Below are positions 1 to 9,949 of a DNA stretch of 64,000 nucleotides, one piece after another; the first letter of the stretch is position 1; each line of letters opens with the position of its first letter. The notes below the pieces were generated by a model. It made no database searches and was not told where the DNA came from. It worked only from the letters and a program-made list of their open reading frames with translations. A program made the translations under genes and the position numbers. The DNA comes from Vibrio maritimus (GTDB lineage Bacteria; Pseudomonadota; Gammaproteobacteria; Enterobacterales; Vibrionaceae): contig BBMT01000015.1 in assembly GCA_000755425.1 (NCBI GenBank), positions 47,099-111,098 of the forward strand, in the 5' to 3' direction.

Positions 1-1129
1 CATTCCAAGCCAGGTTCGAGAATGAGCGCGTTGTCTTGATCGGTTTTGAGAATTTGCTCTCCGCGCCCTTCGGAGCCCATGACGACTAAACAGCAGTGAC
101 TATGTATCGCGGGAGGCACCACAAGTTCAAAGGCGCGCTCAATGATTTGTTCGTTAACGGCTGACACCAACTCCATCATGAATCGGGTGCGAATGCCGTT
201 GGTTACAAGGCTATCGACCAATTGTTGCTGACGATTGGATGCCAATGCCAACTCCTCGACGCTGTTCGCTCGGGCAATACTGAGTGACAACACGTGAGAA
301 TGGGTGGAAAACGCACTAAGGATTTGTGTCATATCGAGCATACCAACGGCTTGGCTGCCTTCACATACCATTAAGCGCTTTACTCGTTGGCGAGTCATGG
401 TCACCATGGCGTTGAACAAAAACTCATGCTTCTCCACTTGATGCACAGGATAGGTGGCAATATTGCCAATCGCGGTGTCGCTGCTTAGCTTATCGAGTAC
501 CACGGCGTGGAGCATGTTAGTCCGAGTGACGATGCCATAAGGCGTGGCATTTTTAGTGACGCGAGGGTCGTCGCTGGATAGTTCGATCAACGCAGCGTCC
601 ACGCCTTGGCTGAGCAAGGTTTCAGTCACCGTAGTGATCGGCATATCTGCAGGTAGAATCAATGGCGGGTGGTAAATATCTTCATCGACTTTAGTGAGGA
701 TAAACTCGCCTAAATTTTGCTGCTTTTGCGCCTCTTCGATTAATTGTTGGCGCGTCGCTAGGTAGTGTCGAAGTAGGCTGCGAACTGGCCGTTGTTGTGG
801 TAAAGCGAGAGAAATACAGCCTTGGGAAGTAAATAAACCAGCGTGTCTTCCAAGGCGATATAATCATGTTTAACCGTTTCACTGAGTATCGCTCTGACAT
901 CAAACATATCGTCATAAGTATAGTGAGCATAAACTTCTTTTCGCTCATTATCGCGCTCTTCGACAGAGCCCTTGATAATGATATGCAGATGATCGGCATT
1001 GCTACCTGCCTTTAGGATAGTGTCTTTGTCTCGATAGTAGGCGACATCGAGCGCGGAGCGAAGCTCGGTTTGTTGGCTGTCACTGAGTCGATCAAAAGGT
1101 GGTGACGACATATTAAATTTATCAGGCAT
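1..1129 (-). CDS. DUF294/CBS/cyclic-nucleotide-binding-like signalling protein, partial
   Basis: The C-terminal part is cut off by the left edge of the window. Read from right to left it has an N-terminal cNMP-binding-like domain (LHIIIKGSVEER), then two CBS modules (around PYGIVTRTNMLHAVV and RLMVCEGSQAVGMLDM), then the start of a DUF294 putative nucleotidyltransferase domain with MGSEGRGEQ and TDQDNAL. One missing base near 765 breaks the frame; both sides match one protein. The start MPDKF at 1129 has GGAG nine bases upstream; in-frame ATGs at 1144 and 1183 are alternatives. In vibrios this family is found near acetate symporter genes, which agrees with crbS, actP and crbR here. The signal it binds is unknown to me. 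Confidence 0.8.
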
Positions 1130-1353
1130 ACCAGAGCGCTCCATTTTTCTCCCATGGCTATAGTCTGGCAAATTCGTCGTCAAGCTCCAGACGACTTTAG
1201 TCGAACACAGTGATTGGTTTTTTCTGAAGGCTTCGCGGTGCAGGATAGGGGGAAATTTACGCTATACATAAATTCCCTTTTTATGAGCAAGGTCTCGTTG
1301 CATAATAGCGCCACTTTTAGTCCGCCTATCCTGTTGTAGCAAGGTTCATAGAC

Positions 1354-2539
1354 ATGTTAACGCCTTCCCCTTTTGCTTGGGTTTCCCAATATTTATTTGG
1401 TTTCTTTTTTGCCTACGGTGTGTATTTGCCGTTTTGGGCGTTGTGGTTTGAAGATCAAGGGGTGTCAGCTGCCGATGTTGGCTTGCTAATGGGATTGGGT
1501 TTTGCTACTCGATGTGTTGCGAACCTGCTTATCACGCCGCGCATTCACAAAGCGGAAAGTATATTGCCAGCTCTGCGCTGGGCGACGTTGGCGTGTACTT
1601 TATTTGTGGCCGCTCACCTAGCAACAGGACCGAGCTTCGGCATGCTTGCTTTGGTTACTGTACTGTTCAATTTGAGCTTTGGCCGGTGGTTCCATTGTCA
1701 GATGCAGCAGCGAACCACTACGCAAACTTGAATATGCTCGACTATGGCCGTACACGTCTTTGGGGCTCGGTGGCATTTATCGCAGGCTCTTCTGTAGTGG
1801 GTTACCTAGCTTCTCAATTCGGTGCCAACATGATTGTCTACACTGCGTTGGCTGGCTTTGTCATCTCAATGCTACTAGTGATGCGTAACCCTGCGACTAT
1901 GCCGGTATCGCAAAGTAATGACGATACAGTAAGGCCGAAACTTAGTGCGTTACTAAAAGAGGCATCAGTCATTCGCTTTTTGGTCTTGATTGCTCTTATT
2001 CAGGGCAGTCACGCCGCCTACTACAGCTTTAGCTCTATTTATTGGAAAGAAGCAGGTCACCCAGAGAGCCTCATTGGTTACCTGTGGAGTTTGGGCGTGG
2101 TATCGGAAGTGATGCTATTCGCTTTCAGTAAGAAATGGTTTGCGGGTTGGTCGCTGCGCACACTATTTGTCATTTCATCGCTGGGCGTCATCGTGCGTTG
2201 GGGATTGACGGCTTCAACCACCGCTGTCGGAGCATTGGTGGTGATTCAGCTGTTACATGGCGTGACGTTTGCCATCGCGCATATTGCGGCTATCCAATAT
2301 ATCCAAAAATCAGAAGCTAACAAATGGTCGCTCTGCAAGCGCTATACAATGCGATCCCACTTGGCGCATTCATTGCTCTAATGATGGCAGTGAGCGGATG
2401 GGGCTATGAGAATTGGGGCGCGAATGTGTTCTGGGGTATGGCAGCGATGGGTGTATTGGCGCTGTTTATCAAAGTCGAGCCAGGCAAAAATGGCGTGAAA
2501 GATATCCAGGAAAAACCTCAGCCTGAGCCACAGAATTGA
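1354..2539 (+). CDS. MFS transporter, HcaT-like (3-phenylpropionate transporter family)
   Basis: A membrane protein of about 395 residues after repair, with roughly twelve hydrophobic segments. It begins LFGFFFAYGVYLPFWALW and carries the family signature YGRTRLWGSVAFI in the middle, as in the HcaT/LacY-type MFS_1-like family. The reading frame breaks twice, near 1684 (CC for CCC) and near 2322 (AAA for AAAA); one added base at each restores a continuous family-like protein. It is divergent from the DUF294 gene and 70 bases before crbS on the same strand. The substrate cannot be told from sequence. Both breaks look like base-calling errors. Confidence 0.8.
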
Positions 2540-2609
2540 GTTACAGAGTTTGAGAAAAATTGTGATAACCCTTTAAATAATAGTTAACGATTTTAAAGGG
2601 ATATCACTT

Positions 2610-5600
2610 ATGCAAGGATGGATCGTCGTCCCCGTGTCATTGGCCTATTTGGGCATCTTATTTCTTATTGCATGGTACGGAGATAGGCAAAAAAAGTGGT
2701 TATCTAACTGGCGTCCCTGGGTTTATAGCTTATCCATTGCTGTTTACTGTACCTCTTGGACCTTTTACGGCACCGTCGGTCAGGCCAGCAGCAATCCTTG
2801 GGCGTTCTTGCCCATTTATATCGCGCCAATCATCGTTTTTACCTTAGGCTGGCGCGTCATCGCTCGCCTCATCCTTATTGCCAAGCGTGAGCATATCACC
2901 TCCATTGCCGACTTTATCGCAGCTCGCTATGGTAAATCCCAAGGCTTAGCGGTTGTCGTGACCTTAATCGCTGTCGCGGGATCTTACCCTATATCGCATT
3001 GCAGCTTCGCGGCATCACCATGGGGCTTGAAGTCGTAGCCCCCGACCTAGCGTCTGAACTGGGTTATCAAGACAAGCACATTTCTTGGTTTGTCGTTGGT
3101 GCATTGGCGATCTTCACCATGCTGTTTGGTACTCGCCATATTGATAACACTGAGCATCACCGAGGCATGATGATGGCGGTGGCATTTGAGTCTATCGTTA
3201 AGTTGGTGGCGTTTTTGGTGGTTGGGTTCTTCATACTCTATCTCGCTTGGGAGCGCCCCGACATCAAGCTCACCGAGCTTGCCTCGAGTACTTATCAATC
3301 TCCTAATATTCCTACCTTATTGATTCACACCGGTTTGACCATGATGGCGATCGTCTGTTTGCCGCGCCAGTTTCACACCATGGTGGTCGAAAATGAGCGC
3401 GCCCAAGATTTGCATACCGCGCGTTGGTTATTCCCTGTTTATCTTGTGTTGATGGGGCTATTTGTATTGCCGATTGCTTGGGTGGGGCAAGGTCTTTTGA
3501 TGGGTACGTCACCGGATACGTTCGTGATTAGTATTCCCAAGTTTGCTGAAGCGAACAACATTGCTCTATTGGCGTTTTTGGGAGGCACTTCGGCAGCGAG
3601 TGGTATGGTGATTGTGTCGACTATTGCGCTAGCCATCATGATGTCCAATGACCTAGTGATGCCATTACTACTGCGCCGCATCAAGCTGGCACATCGCTCT
3701 CATCGACATCTATCTGGGCTGCTTTTGATCATTCGCCGCGCTTGATCTGTGTGTTGTTGTTTGGTGCCTGGCTGTTTTATCAGGCGCTCGATACCATTCA
3801 CTCGCTGTCTGCGATTGGTTTTCTTTCCTTTTCTGCGATTACCCAGTTCGCGCCAGCGTTGATTGGCGGTATGTATTGGCGCTCAGGTAATCGCAAGGGT
3901 GTTTATGTGGGGCTATTTGTCGGTTTTGCCATTTGGCTAATCACCTTGATGAGTGAAACCGGCCTTCTAGCGGGAGATGCGAGTACCAATTTGCTACTGC
4001 GTATTATCACCCCGCCAGAGATGCTGATTTCCTGGGGTATTGCGAGTTCCGACTGGGGAATGCTGCTTTCTGTAGTATTGAACGCGCTTTGTTTTGTCGT
4101 CATTTCACTGGCGACGCGTTCTAGTTTGACCGAGCGTCTACAGTCGGCGTCATTTGTAGGTACACCGCTACCTGAAAGTGAAAACCTCAGCCTGTATCAA
4201 AGCCGAGTCACGGTGGCTGAGCTGGAAATGCTTGCCTCACGTTTTGTAGGTCGCACGCGGGTGCGCAGCGCATTTAGGCATTACTGGAAGCAACAAGACA
4301 ATCAACCACTGCCGAACCAGCAAGCATCCGCGGAGCTTATTAGGCATACAGAGCGTGTCCTCGCAGGGGTATTTGGTGCTTCGTCCGCGAAGTTGGTACT
4401 GACCTCTGCGCTGCAAGGTCGCAATATGCAGTTGGAAGAAGTGGCGACCATTGTCGATGAGGCCTCGGAGCTTTATCACTTTAGCCGCGGCCTGTTGCAG
4501 GGTGCGATTGAGCATATTGGTCAAGGCATTGCTGTAGTGGATAAACAACTGCGATTGGTGGCTTGGAACCGTCGATATTTGGAGTTGTTTAGCTTTCCTT
4601 CTGGACTTATCCAAGTCGGACGACCCATTGCAGATGTGATTCGTCACAACGCTGAACAAGGTCTATGTGGTCCGGGCGATCCTAATGAACACGTACGAAA
4701 GCGTATCTATTATCTTGAGCAAGGTTCTCCACATACCTCGTCACGCGTTCGAGCGGATGGCAGCGTGATTGAAGTACAAGGTAATCCAATGCCTGGTGGT
4801 GGCTTTGTGATGAGTTTCACTGACATTACTGTGTTTAGAGAAGCGGAAACGGCGCTGCGCGATGCTAATGAACGATTGGAAGAGCGTGTAATCGAGCGAA
4901 CTCGAGAACTTGAGCAGCTCAACCAACGTTTGGTATTGGCAACGCGTCGTTCGGAGTCGGAATCTCAATCGAAAATGCGCTTTTTGGCCGCGGTGAGCCA
5001 CGATTTGATGCAGCCACTTAACGCCGCTCGCTTGTTTGCTTCCTCATTGTCTGAAGTGAGCAAAGATGAGGAAGGGCGAAAACTATCAGGTCATATTGAA
5101 AGCGCCCTTGGCGCTGCTGAAGAGTTGATTGGTGACCTGCTAGATATTTCGCGTTTGGAGTCAGGTAAGCTGCAAACCAATGTCCGAGGTTTTCATCTCT
5201 CTGAAGTATTTGAGACGCTACAAGCGGAGTTCAGTGCTATCTCGAAAGGTAAGCAAATAGATTTCTCCGTGGTTTCTAGCTCACTTATTGTTAAATCCGA
5301 TCCCAAGTTGCTACGTCGTGTATTGCAGAACTTTTTGACCAATGCATTTCGCTACAACCCCGAGGGCAAGGTCTTGCTTGGTGCACGGCGTATAAATGGT
5401 CGGGTACGGATCGATGTATGGGATGACGGTATCGGTATCCCAGAAGATAAGCAGAAAGAGATCTTTAACGAGTTTACACGTGTTGACCAAGCAAGAGCTG
5501 ATAGGGGCTTGGGGCTTGGGCTCGCGATTTCTCGAGGCATTGCCCGTGTGCTCAATCATCAAATCTCCATGCGTTCTTGGCCAGATCGAGGCAGTGTTTT

Positions 5601-6035
5601 TTCTATTACGCTCGATCTGGCTAGCGAAGTTGCAGCGGAGCCAATGAAAGTAGCCGTAACCAGTGATGCCGGACTGAAGCATTTGAAAGTGCTTTGCGTC
5701 GACAATGAGCCAGATATTCTAGTTGGAATGGAACCTTACTGGCGCGTTGGGGTTGCGATGTGCGAACGGCACTTGATTTGGTTGGCAGTCTTAAACACTT
5801 AGACCAAGGGTGGGAGCCAGACGTTATTCTTTCTGATTATCGACTTGATAATGGTCGTACAGGGCTTGAAGTGCTTCAGCAATTTAGATTGCGAGTAGGC
5901 GACTCGTTTAAAGGGGTGATCATCAGTGCTGATCGCACCGAGTCAATGCTTGAAGGTATTAAGTCCAATGGCTTTGCTTTCATTGCGAAGCCGGTTAAAC
6001 CGCTCAAGCTGCGCGCGATTCTCAATCAATCATAA
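2610..6035 (+). CDS. crbS: Symporter-linked hybrid sensor histidine kinase CrbS
   Basis: About 1142 residues after repair. In order: an SLC5/PutP-like sodium:solute symporter region with many membrane segments (about 1-490), a STAC-type linker (about 500-610), a PAS domain (about 632-750), a histidine kinase whose H-box is SHDLMQPLNAAR (His about 798) with N and G boxes (NFLTNAFRYNPEG, GLGLAISRG), and a receiver domain from about 1027 (Asp in ILSDYRLD, Lys in FIAKPV). This is the CrbS/CbrA architecture; in Vibrio cholerae CrbS and CrbR turn on acetyl-CoA synthetase when acetate is to be used. Three single-base losses near 2984, 3742 and 5732 split it. The response regulator is at 10956-11591. 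AAGGGAT precedes the ATG. Confidence 0.92.
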
Positions 6036-6362
6036 CCTCTCTGTTATTAAGAGGTGTGCTGTTATTGTCACGGTTGTTGTGGTGACGGATAAATGGCATG
6101 CCTCTGAAATCTTGAGCTAATATTCCCGTCTTTTTGCCTCACTCGACGAGCTATTTTACTGAGCCCTGACCCGCAGAAACGCGAGTTTTCTATGGCGAGG
6201 CTTGAATCAAGAAATTTGAGGCATTCAAGTGCTTGTTTACTTGGTGTTTTTGAAAATATAGTGCTGAATTCGGCACTTTTTTTGAAATTAATGTGACCTA
6301 TGTCGGGTCGTTTTGAGTATCACTAAATTAGCAATCGCGAAAAAACACCAGGTGTAACTGGA

Positions 6363-6428
6363 ATGAAAATCGTTACTATTATTAGTTTTATTTTGTTTGC
6401 TTGCGATGTTTTAGGTAAGTCTTCGTAA
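6363..6428 (+). CDS. Candidate leader peptide, 21 aa, unit A
   Basis: A very short frame ATG to TAA that begins MKIVTIISF and is hydrophobic up to a short polar end. The matching place in unit B has a frame that begins MKIVVIIGF. In the first 17 codons there are no indels, and most differences exchange hydrophobic or small residues (Thr/Val, Ser/Gly, Ile/Val, Leu/Ile). The ribosome binding site is weak. The stop codon lies inside the palindrome at 6421-6436. It may be a regulatory uORF, a small membrane peptide, or chance within a conserved RNA leader; translation is not shown. Confidence 0.4.
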   Translation: MKIVTIISFILFACDVLGKSS

Positions 6429-6436
6429 TTACGAAG
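6421..6436. promoter_or_regulatory. Perfect 16-base palindrome in DUF3316 leader A
   Basis: CTTCGTAATTACGAAG is a perfect palindrome. In unit B the same place (7440-7455) has CTTCGTAGTAACGAAG, which keeps the outer six pairs. In RNA it would be a hairpin at the end of the tiny upstream ORF; in DNA it could be an operator. A second small hairpin (GCAC/GTGC at 6481-6494; AGCACT/AGTGCT at 7500-7515) follows just before the ribosome binding site in both copies. Confidence 0.55.
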
Positions 6437-6513
6437 TAGTTGGTTGAGCGTTAGGTTGTGTTGCGTTCACTGGATGTCGAGCACGTAACTGTGCAACATA
6501 ATGAGGCTTTATT

Positions 6514-6852
6514 ATGAAAAAACTATTACCACTTGCAGCCATCATCGCTATGGCACCGACTTTGGCTTTAGCAACTGCAGACAACCTATACGGGTCTGGC
6601 GGCGTACACACTGAGTACTTCGATACTAAGGCTGAGGCAATGGCCGAGGTGAATCGTATTGTAGATGAGTTGTCGTCGAAACCATCACACGAGTTAGCGT
6701 TTGTATTAAGAACACCATCCAAACGTCTTGACCGCAATAGCATCGAAATCTTCGACAAAAACATTTCGTACAATACGACGCTCGATGCCGACGGAGCAAC
6801 CATGTATCAAGGCATAGTTGACGTAGAGTATCGTTATTCTCGCTACGATTAA
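6514..6852 (+). CDS. DUF3316 family secreted protein, copy A
   Basis: 112 residues with an N-terminal signal peptide (MKKLLPLAAIIAMAPTLALA, likely cut after ALA), then a small soluble domain with the pattern NLYGSGGVHTEY, PSHELAFVLRTPSK, and a C-terminal MYQGIVDVEYRYSRYD. I recognise this as DUF3316, a family found mainly in vibrios with no known function. It is about 60% identical to copy B by eye. The SD is ATGAGG. It is probably periplasmic or secreted. The long leader (about 150 bases between the uORF start and the gene) and its own terminator suggest a separately controlled unit. Confidence 0.8.
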   Translation: MKKLLPLAAIIAMAPTLALATADNLYGSGGVHTEYFDTKAEAMAEVNRIVDELSSKPSHELAFVLRTPSKRLDRNSIEIFDKNISYNTTLDADGATMYQGIVDVEYRYSRYD

Positions 6853-6875
6853 AATATGGCCGCGTGGAGCATGAA

Positions 6876-6908
6876 ACAAAGCCGCTGCAATTGCAGCGGC
6901 TTTGTTTT
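6876..6908 (+). terminator. Rho-independent terminator after DUF3316 copy A
   Basis: The hairpin GCCGCTGCAATTGCAGCGGC, a perfect 20-base palindrome, is followed by TTTGTTTT. The same hairpin with two changed loop bases ends copy B. Confidence 0.9.
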
Positions 6909-6954
6909 GGCAATAATCGTGTCTGAGCGCTGAGATAGCGCCTTTCATGCTAAG

Positions 6955-7045
6955 GGTCGACTCAGCCATGCCTTCCAGATCTTTTCCGTTTATAGCTAAG
7001 CCTGTCTGCTGTTGAAGCTGCGCGCTAATTTTAATGACTTATAAC
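6955..7045 (+). pseudogene. Decayed remnant of the crbS receiver-domain 3' end
   Basis: At 6983-7006 the sequence reads FPFIAKPV, against FAFIAKPV at the end of crbS (5973-5996). The DNA continues in parallel: AAGCCTGTC...GAAGCTGCGCGC here and AAGCCGGTT...CAAGCTGCGCGC in crbS, then ...ATAACGTCTCTG and ...ATAACCTCTCTG just past the crbS stop. A stop codon interrupts the frame after FIAKPVCC. It is therefore a non-functional tail of a duplicated crbS copy that travelled with the second DUF3316 gene. Its left edge is not sharp. Confidence 0.7.
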
Positions 7046-7379
7046 GTCTCTGTGGTCCATTTTATGTGGTTATATCTCTGGGTGATAAGTGGCTCTCCTC
7101 TGATATCTTTACGTAATATCACCGTATCTTTACCTTACTTGACAGACGCTTTACGAATTTCCAACTATTCTTATTCATAAGGAAATCGAGTTTCATATCG
7201 TTACATTTTTATTGAGACTTAGGTCAACTAAATTGGCGTATTTAGGTATTTGTAAATTAAGGAATTTTGAGGTTCTAGTACTTAAGTCGACATTTTTTTT
7301 GAAATTTATGTGACCTATGTCGGGTCGTATTGAGTATCAGTGAAGTAGTAAATGCAACGAAATACAATCCTTAACCAGA

Positions 7380-7433
7380 ATGAAAATCGTTGTGATTATT
7401 GGTTTTGTTATTATTGCTTTTAATACTTTTTAG
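7380..7433 (+). CDS. Candidate leader peptide, 17 aa, unit B
   Basis: The frame encodes MKIVVIIGFVIIAFNTF and stops at TAG, five bases before the near-palindrome at 7440-7455. It is the counterpart of the 21-codon frame in unit A and keeps the same hydrophobic character. The ribosome binding site is poor. Function is unknown; the options are an attenuator-like uORF, a tiny membrane protein, or no translation at all. Confidence 0.4.
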   Translation: MKIVVIIGFVIIAFNTF

Positions 7434-7532
7434 GTAGGTCTTCGTAGTAACGAAGGAGTTGGTTGAGCGTTAGGATGTGGTGCGTTCACCTGATTGTTGA
7501 GCACTGTAAAGTGCTATTTATGAGGTGTCATT

Positions 7533-7871
7533 ATGAAAAAACTATTATCTCTTGCAGCAGTATTCGCGATGGTTCCAGCAGTATCGTACGCGCAGTTTGA
7601 TAACATTTACGGTAACGGCGGTGTACACACAGCTGTATACGCGACAGAAGCGGAAGCCATTGCAGAAGGCAATCAAATTATGGAGACGTTATCTAGCACT
7701 CCATCTCACGAGCTTGTGTACATCTTGCGTACACCACACAAGAGTTTGAAACACAACAGCGTAGAAATTTATGACGCCGATGTGAAAGTCAAGACGGTTG
7801 CTTCGGCTGACGGCGCACCAATGTACCAAGGCTTTGTCGATGTTGAGTATCGTTTCGCACGTTACGACTAA
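7533..7871 (+). CDS. DUF3316 family secreted protein, copy B
   Basis: 112 residues, the same length as copy A. The signal peptide is MKKLLSLAAVFAMVPAVSYA. The mature part shows NIYGNGGVHTAVY, PSHELVYILRTPHKSL and a C-terminus MYQGFVDVEYRFARYD. Both copies are intact, so both are probably under selection. The ribosome binding site is ATGAGG, close to the hairpin at 7500-7515. Expression may respond to the same signals as copy A because the leader is duplicated too. The family has no known function. Confidence 0.8.
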   Translation: MKKLLSLAAVFAMVPAVSYAQFDNIYGNGGVHTAVYATEAEAIAEGNQIMETLSSTPSHELVYILRTPHKSLKHNSVEIYDADVKVKTVASADGAPMYQGFVDVEYRFARYD

Positions 7872-7893
7872 TTTTTATTTTCGCTAGCACGAA

Positions 7894-7923
7894 ACAAAGC
7901 CGCTGCATATGCAGCGGCTTTTT
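7894..7923. terminator. Bidirectional terminator between DUF3316 copy B and actP
   Basis: The hairpin GCCGCTGCATATGCAGCGGC is flanked by AAA and a run of T. It lies between the convergent ends of the DUF3316 gene and actP. Confidence 0.85.
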
Positions 7924-7943
7924 CTATTTAAGTATTGGCAATA

Positions 7944-9645
7944 TTAGTGGTCGTGTGCCGCGCCAGCACCTTTCGGGTAGCGAATAGACTCAACCATTTC
8001 TTGCACGTCTTGTGGTACTTCAGCCGTAAACTTGTTAACCACAATAGAAACTGTGAAGTTTAGACACATACCTAGTGTACCGATGCCCTCTGCTGATACC
8101 AAATAGCCAGTTGTCCGGTGTATTTGCCGCAGGGTTTACAAACTTGAAGTAGATGATGTAAGCCGCTGTGAACAAAATACCTGAAAGCATACCGGCGATA
8201 GCGCCTTCTTTGTTCATCTTCTTGTAGAAGATACCCAAGATAATCGCTGGGAAGAAGGATGCAGCAGCCAGACCGAAGGCGAAGGCAACAACCTGAGCCA
8301 CGAAGCCTGGTGGGTTAATACCGAGGTAACCCGCACCGATAACCGCCGCTGCCGCGCCTATCCGTGCATACATGAGCTCCTGTTTATCCGTCATATCGGG
8401 TTTAAAGCCTTTCTTAAGCAGGTCATGGGAGACCGCCGTCGAGATAACCAATAATAGACCCGCTGCCGTTGATAGTGCCGCTGCCAAACCACCCGCTGCA
8501 AGTAGTGCCACTACCCAGTTTGGAAGTTGAGCCAGCTCTGGTGAAGCCAGTACGATGATATCGCGGTTGATCTTCATTTCGTTACGTTCGTCACCTGAGT
8601 AGAACATACGACCATCGCCGTTCTTATCTTCCCAGCCAACAAGACCTGTGCTTTCCCAGTTCTTATACCAGCTTGGTGCTTCTGTCGCTTGAACACCTTT
8701 CATGTCTGGACCATTAATGGTGTCAATCATGTTAACGCGAGCAAACGCAGCTACTGCTGGAGCAGTTGTGTAAAGTAGAGAGATAAAGACCAGTGCCCAA
8801 CCTGCTGAGATGCGTGCATCTTTTACGCGTGGAACGGTGAAGAAGCGAATGATTACGTGTGGAAGACCTGCTGTACCTACCATAAGTGCTGCACAGATAA
8901 AGAACACGTCAACCATACTCTTCGACCCATCGGTATAGGCGGTGAAACCTAGCTCCTCAGTGAGTCCATCAAGTTTATCAAGCAGGTAAGTTTCAGAACC
9001 GGTGATGGTAGAACCAAAGCCAACTTGCGGGAAGACTGAGCCTGTCATCATCAGAGATGTAAACACTGCTGGTACTAGGAAAGCGAAGATAAGAACACAG
9101 TATTGTGCTACCTGAGTATAGGTAATGCCTTTCATGCCACCCATAACCGCGTAGAAGAATACGATAGCCATACCGATGACGATACCAAGGTTAATATCGA
9201 CTTCTAGGAAGCGAGAGAATACCACGCCGACACCACGCATCTGACCGGCCACATACGTGAATGAGACAAAGATGGCACAGAATACCGCAACCATACGTGC
9301 TGTTTTAGAGTAGTAACGATCGCCAATGAAATCTGGCACGGTGAACTTACCGAACTTACGTAGATAAGGGGCTAAGCAAAGTGCAAGGAGTACGTAACCG
9401 CCAGTCCAACCCATTAGGTATACTGCACCATCGTAGCCGATGAATGAGATGATACCTGCCATCGAAATAAACGACGCTGCTGACATCCAGTCTGCTGCGG
9501 TCGCCATACCGTTTGCTACCGGGTGTACGCCGCCGCCTGCGACATAGAACTCACTAGTAGAACCAGCGCGTGCCCAGATCGCGATACCGATATACAACGC
9601 AAAGGTGATACCGACCAGAATAAACGTCCAAGTTTGAATATCCAT
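7944..9645 (-). CDS. actP: Cation/acetate symporter ActP-type, sodium:solute symporter family
   Basis: About 567 residues after repair, with the SLC5 fold of roughly thirteen membrane segments. Recognisable stretches are the N-terminal MDIQTWTFILVGITFALYIG, the core FISMAGIISFIGYDGAVYLMG, GTAGLPHVIIRFFTVP and ALSTAAGLLLVIS. A lost base near 8094 (C for CC) breaks the frame in GISPEGIGTLGM; the true end is HDH-stop at 7944. It follows the DUF4212 small subunit by 12 bases, the usual two-gene arrangement. It is expected to take up acetate or another short monocarboxylate with sodium or protons. Its place between crbS and crbR supports a role in acetate use. Confidence 0.88.
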
Positions 9646-9657
9646 TTTTTGCGCCTC

Positions 9658-9924
9658 TTAGTCTTCTTGTACATTGTACTTTTTGTCGAGCGCGTTCATG
9701 CGAGCGACGTAGACGAAAATCAGCGCAACGAAGGTGTATATTGATCCTTGTTGTGCGAACCAGAAGCCCAATTTGAACCCTCCAAACTGGATGGCATTAA
9801 GCGCGTCAACAAATAGAATTCCCGCGCCGTATGAGACAATAAACCATACTGCGAGTAGGGAACCCATGATTCCTAGATTTTCCTTCCAATAGGCTTGAGC
9901 TTGTTCTGATGATTCGAACGCCAT
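9658..9924 (-). CDS. DUF4212 sodium/substrate symporter small subunit
   Basis: 88 residues with two membrane segments (MGSLLAVWFIVSYGAGILFV and the stretch around SIYTFVALIFVYVARM). I chose the start MAFESSEQ at 9924, which has AAGGAG six bases upstream; an in-frame ATG lies six codons earlier. DUF4212 proteins stand directly before ActP-like symporters and are thought to be their small subunit. The two form one operon read leftward. Confidence 0.85.
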   Translation of the reverse strand: MAFESSEQAQAYWKENLGIMGSLLAVWFIVSYGAGILFVDALNAIQFGGFKLGFWFAQQGSIYTFVALIFVYVARMNALDKKYNVQED

Positions 9925-9949
9925 GGCCTTCTCCTTTGTCATGTTTGCG

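Larger units (their letters stand above)
5970..6908. repeat. Tandem duplication, unit A
   Basis: The unit begins in the last codons of crbS (FAFIAKPV at 5973-5996) and runs through a long leader and a DUF3316 gene to its terminator. Landmarks recur in unit B at an almost fixed offset: FIAKPV 1010 bases, the tiny upstream ORF 1017, the DUF3316 start 1019, the terminator 1018. Conserved leader blocks include ATGTGACCTATGTCGGGTCG, GAATGAAAATCGTT and GTTGGTTGAGCGTTAGG. The drift of only nine bases over a kilobase indicates one ancestral tandem duplication with small indels. The region from 6036 to 6513 holds no large gene. Confidence 0.85.
6980..7923. repeat. Tandem duplication, unit B
   Basis: The second copy of the unit at 5970-6908: crbS tail remnant, leader, tiny ORF, palindrome, DUF3316 gene and terminator in the same order and spacing. 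The promoter-distal part also aligns, for example GATAAGTGGCTCTCCTCTGA here with GATAAATGGCATGCCTCTGA near 6088. The gap from 6853 to 7532 has no gene apart from the crbS remnant and the leader. Confidence 0.85.
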
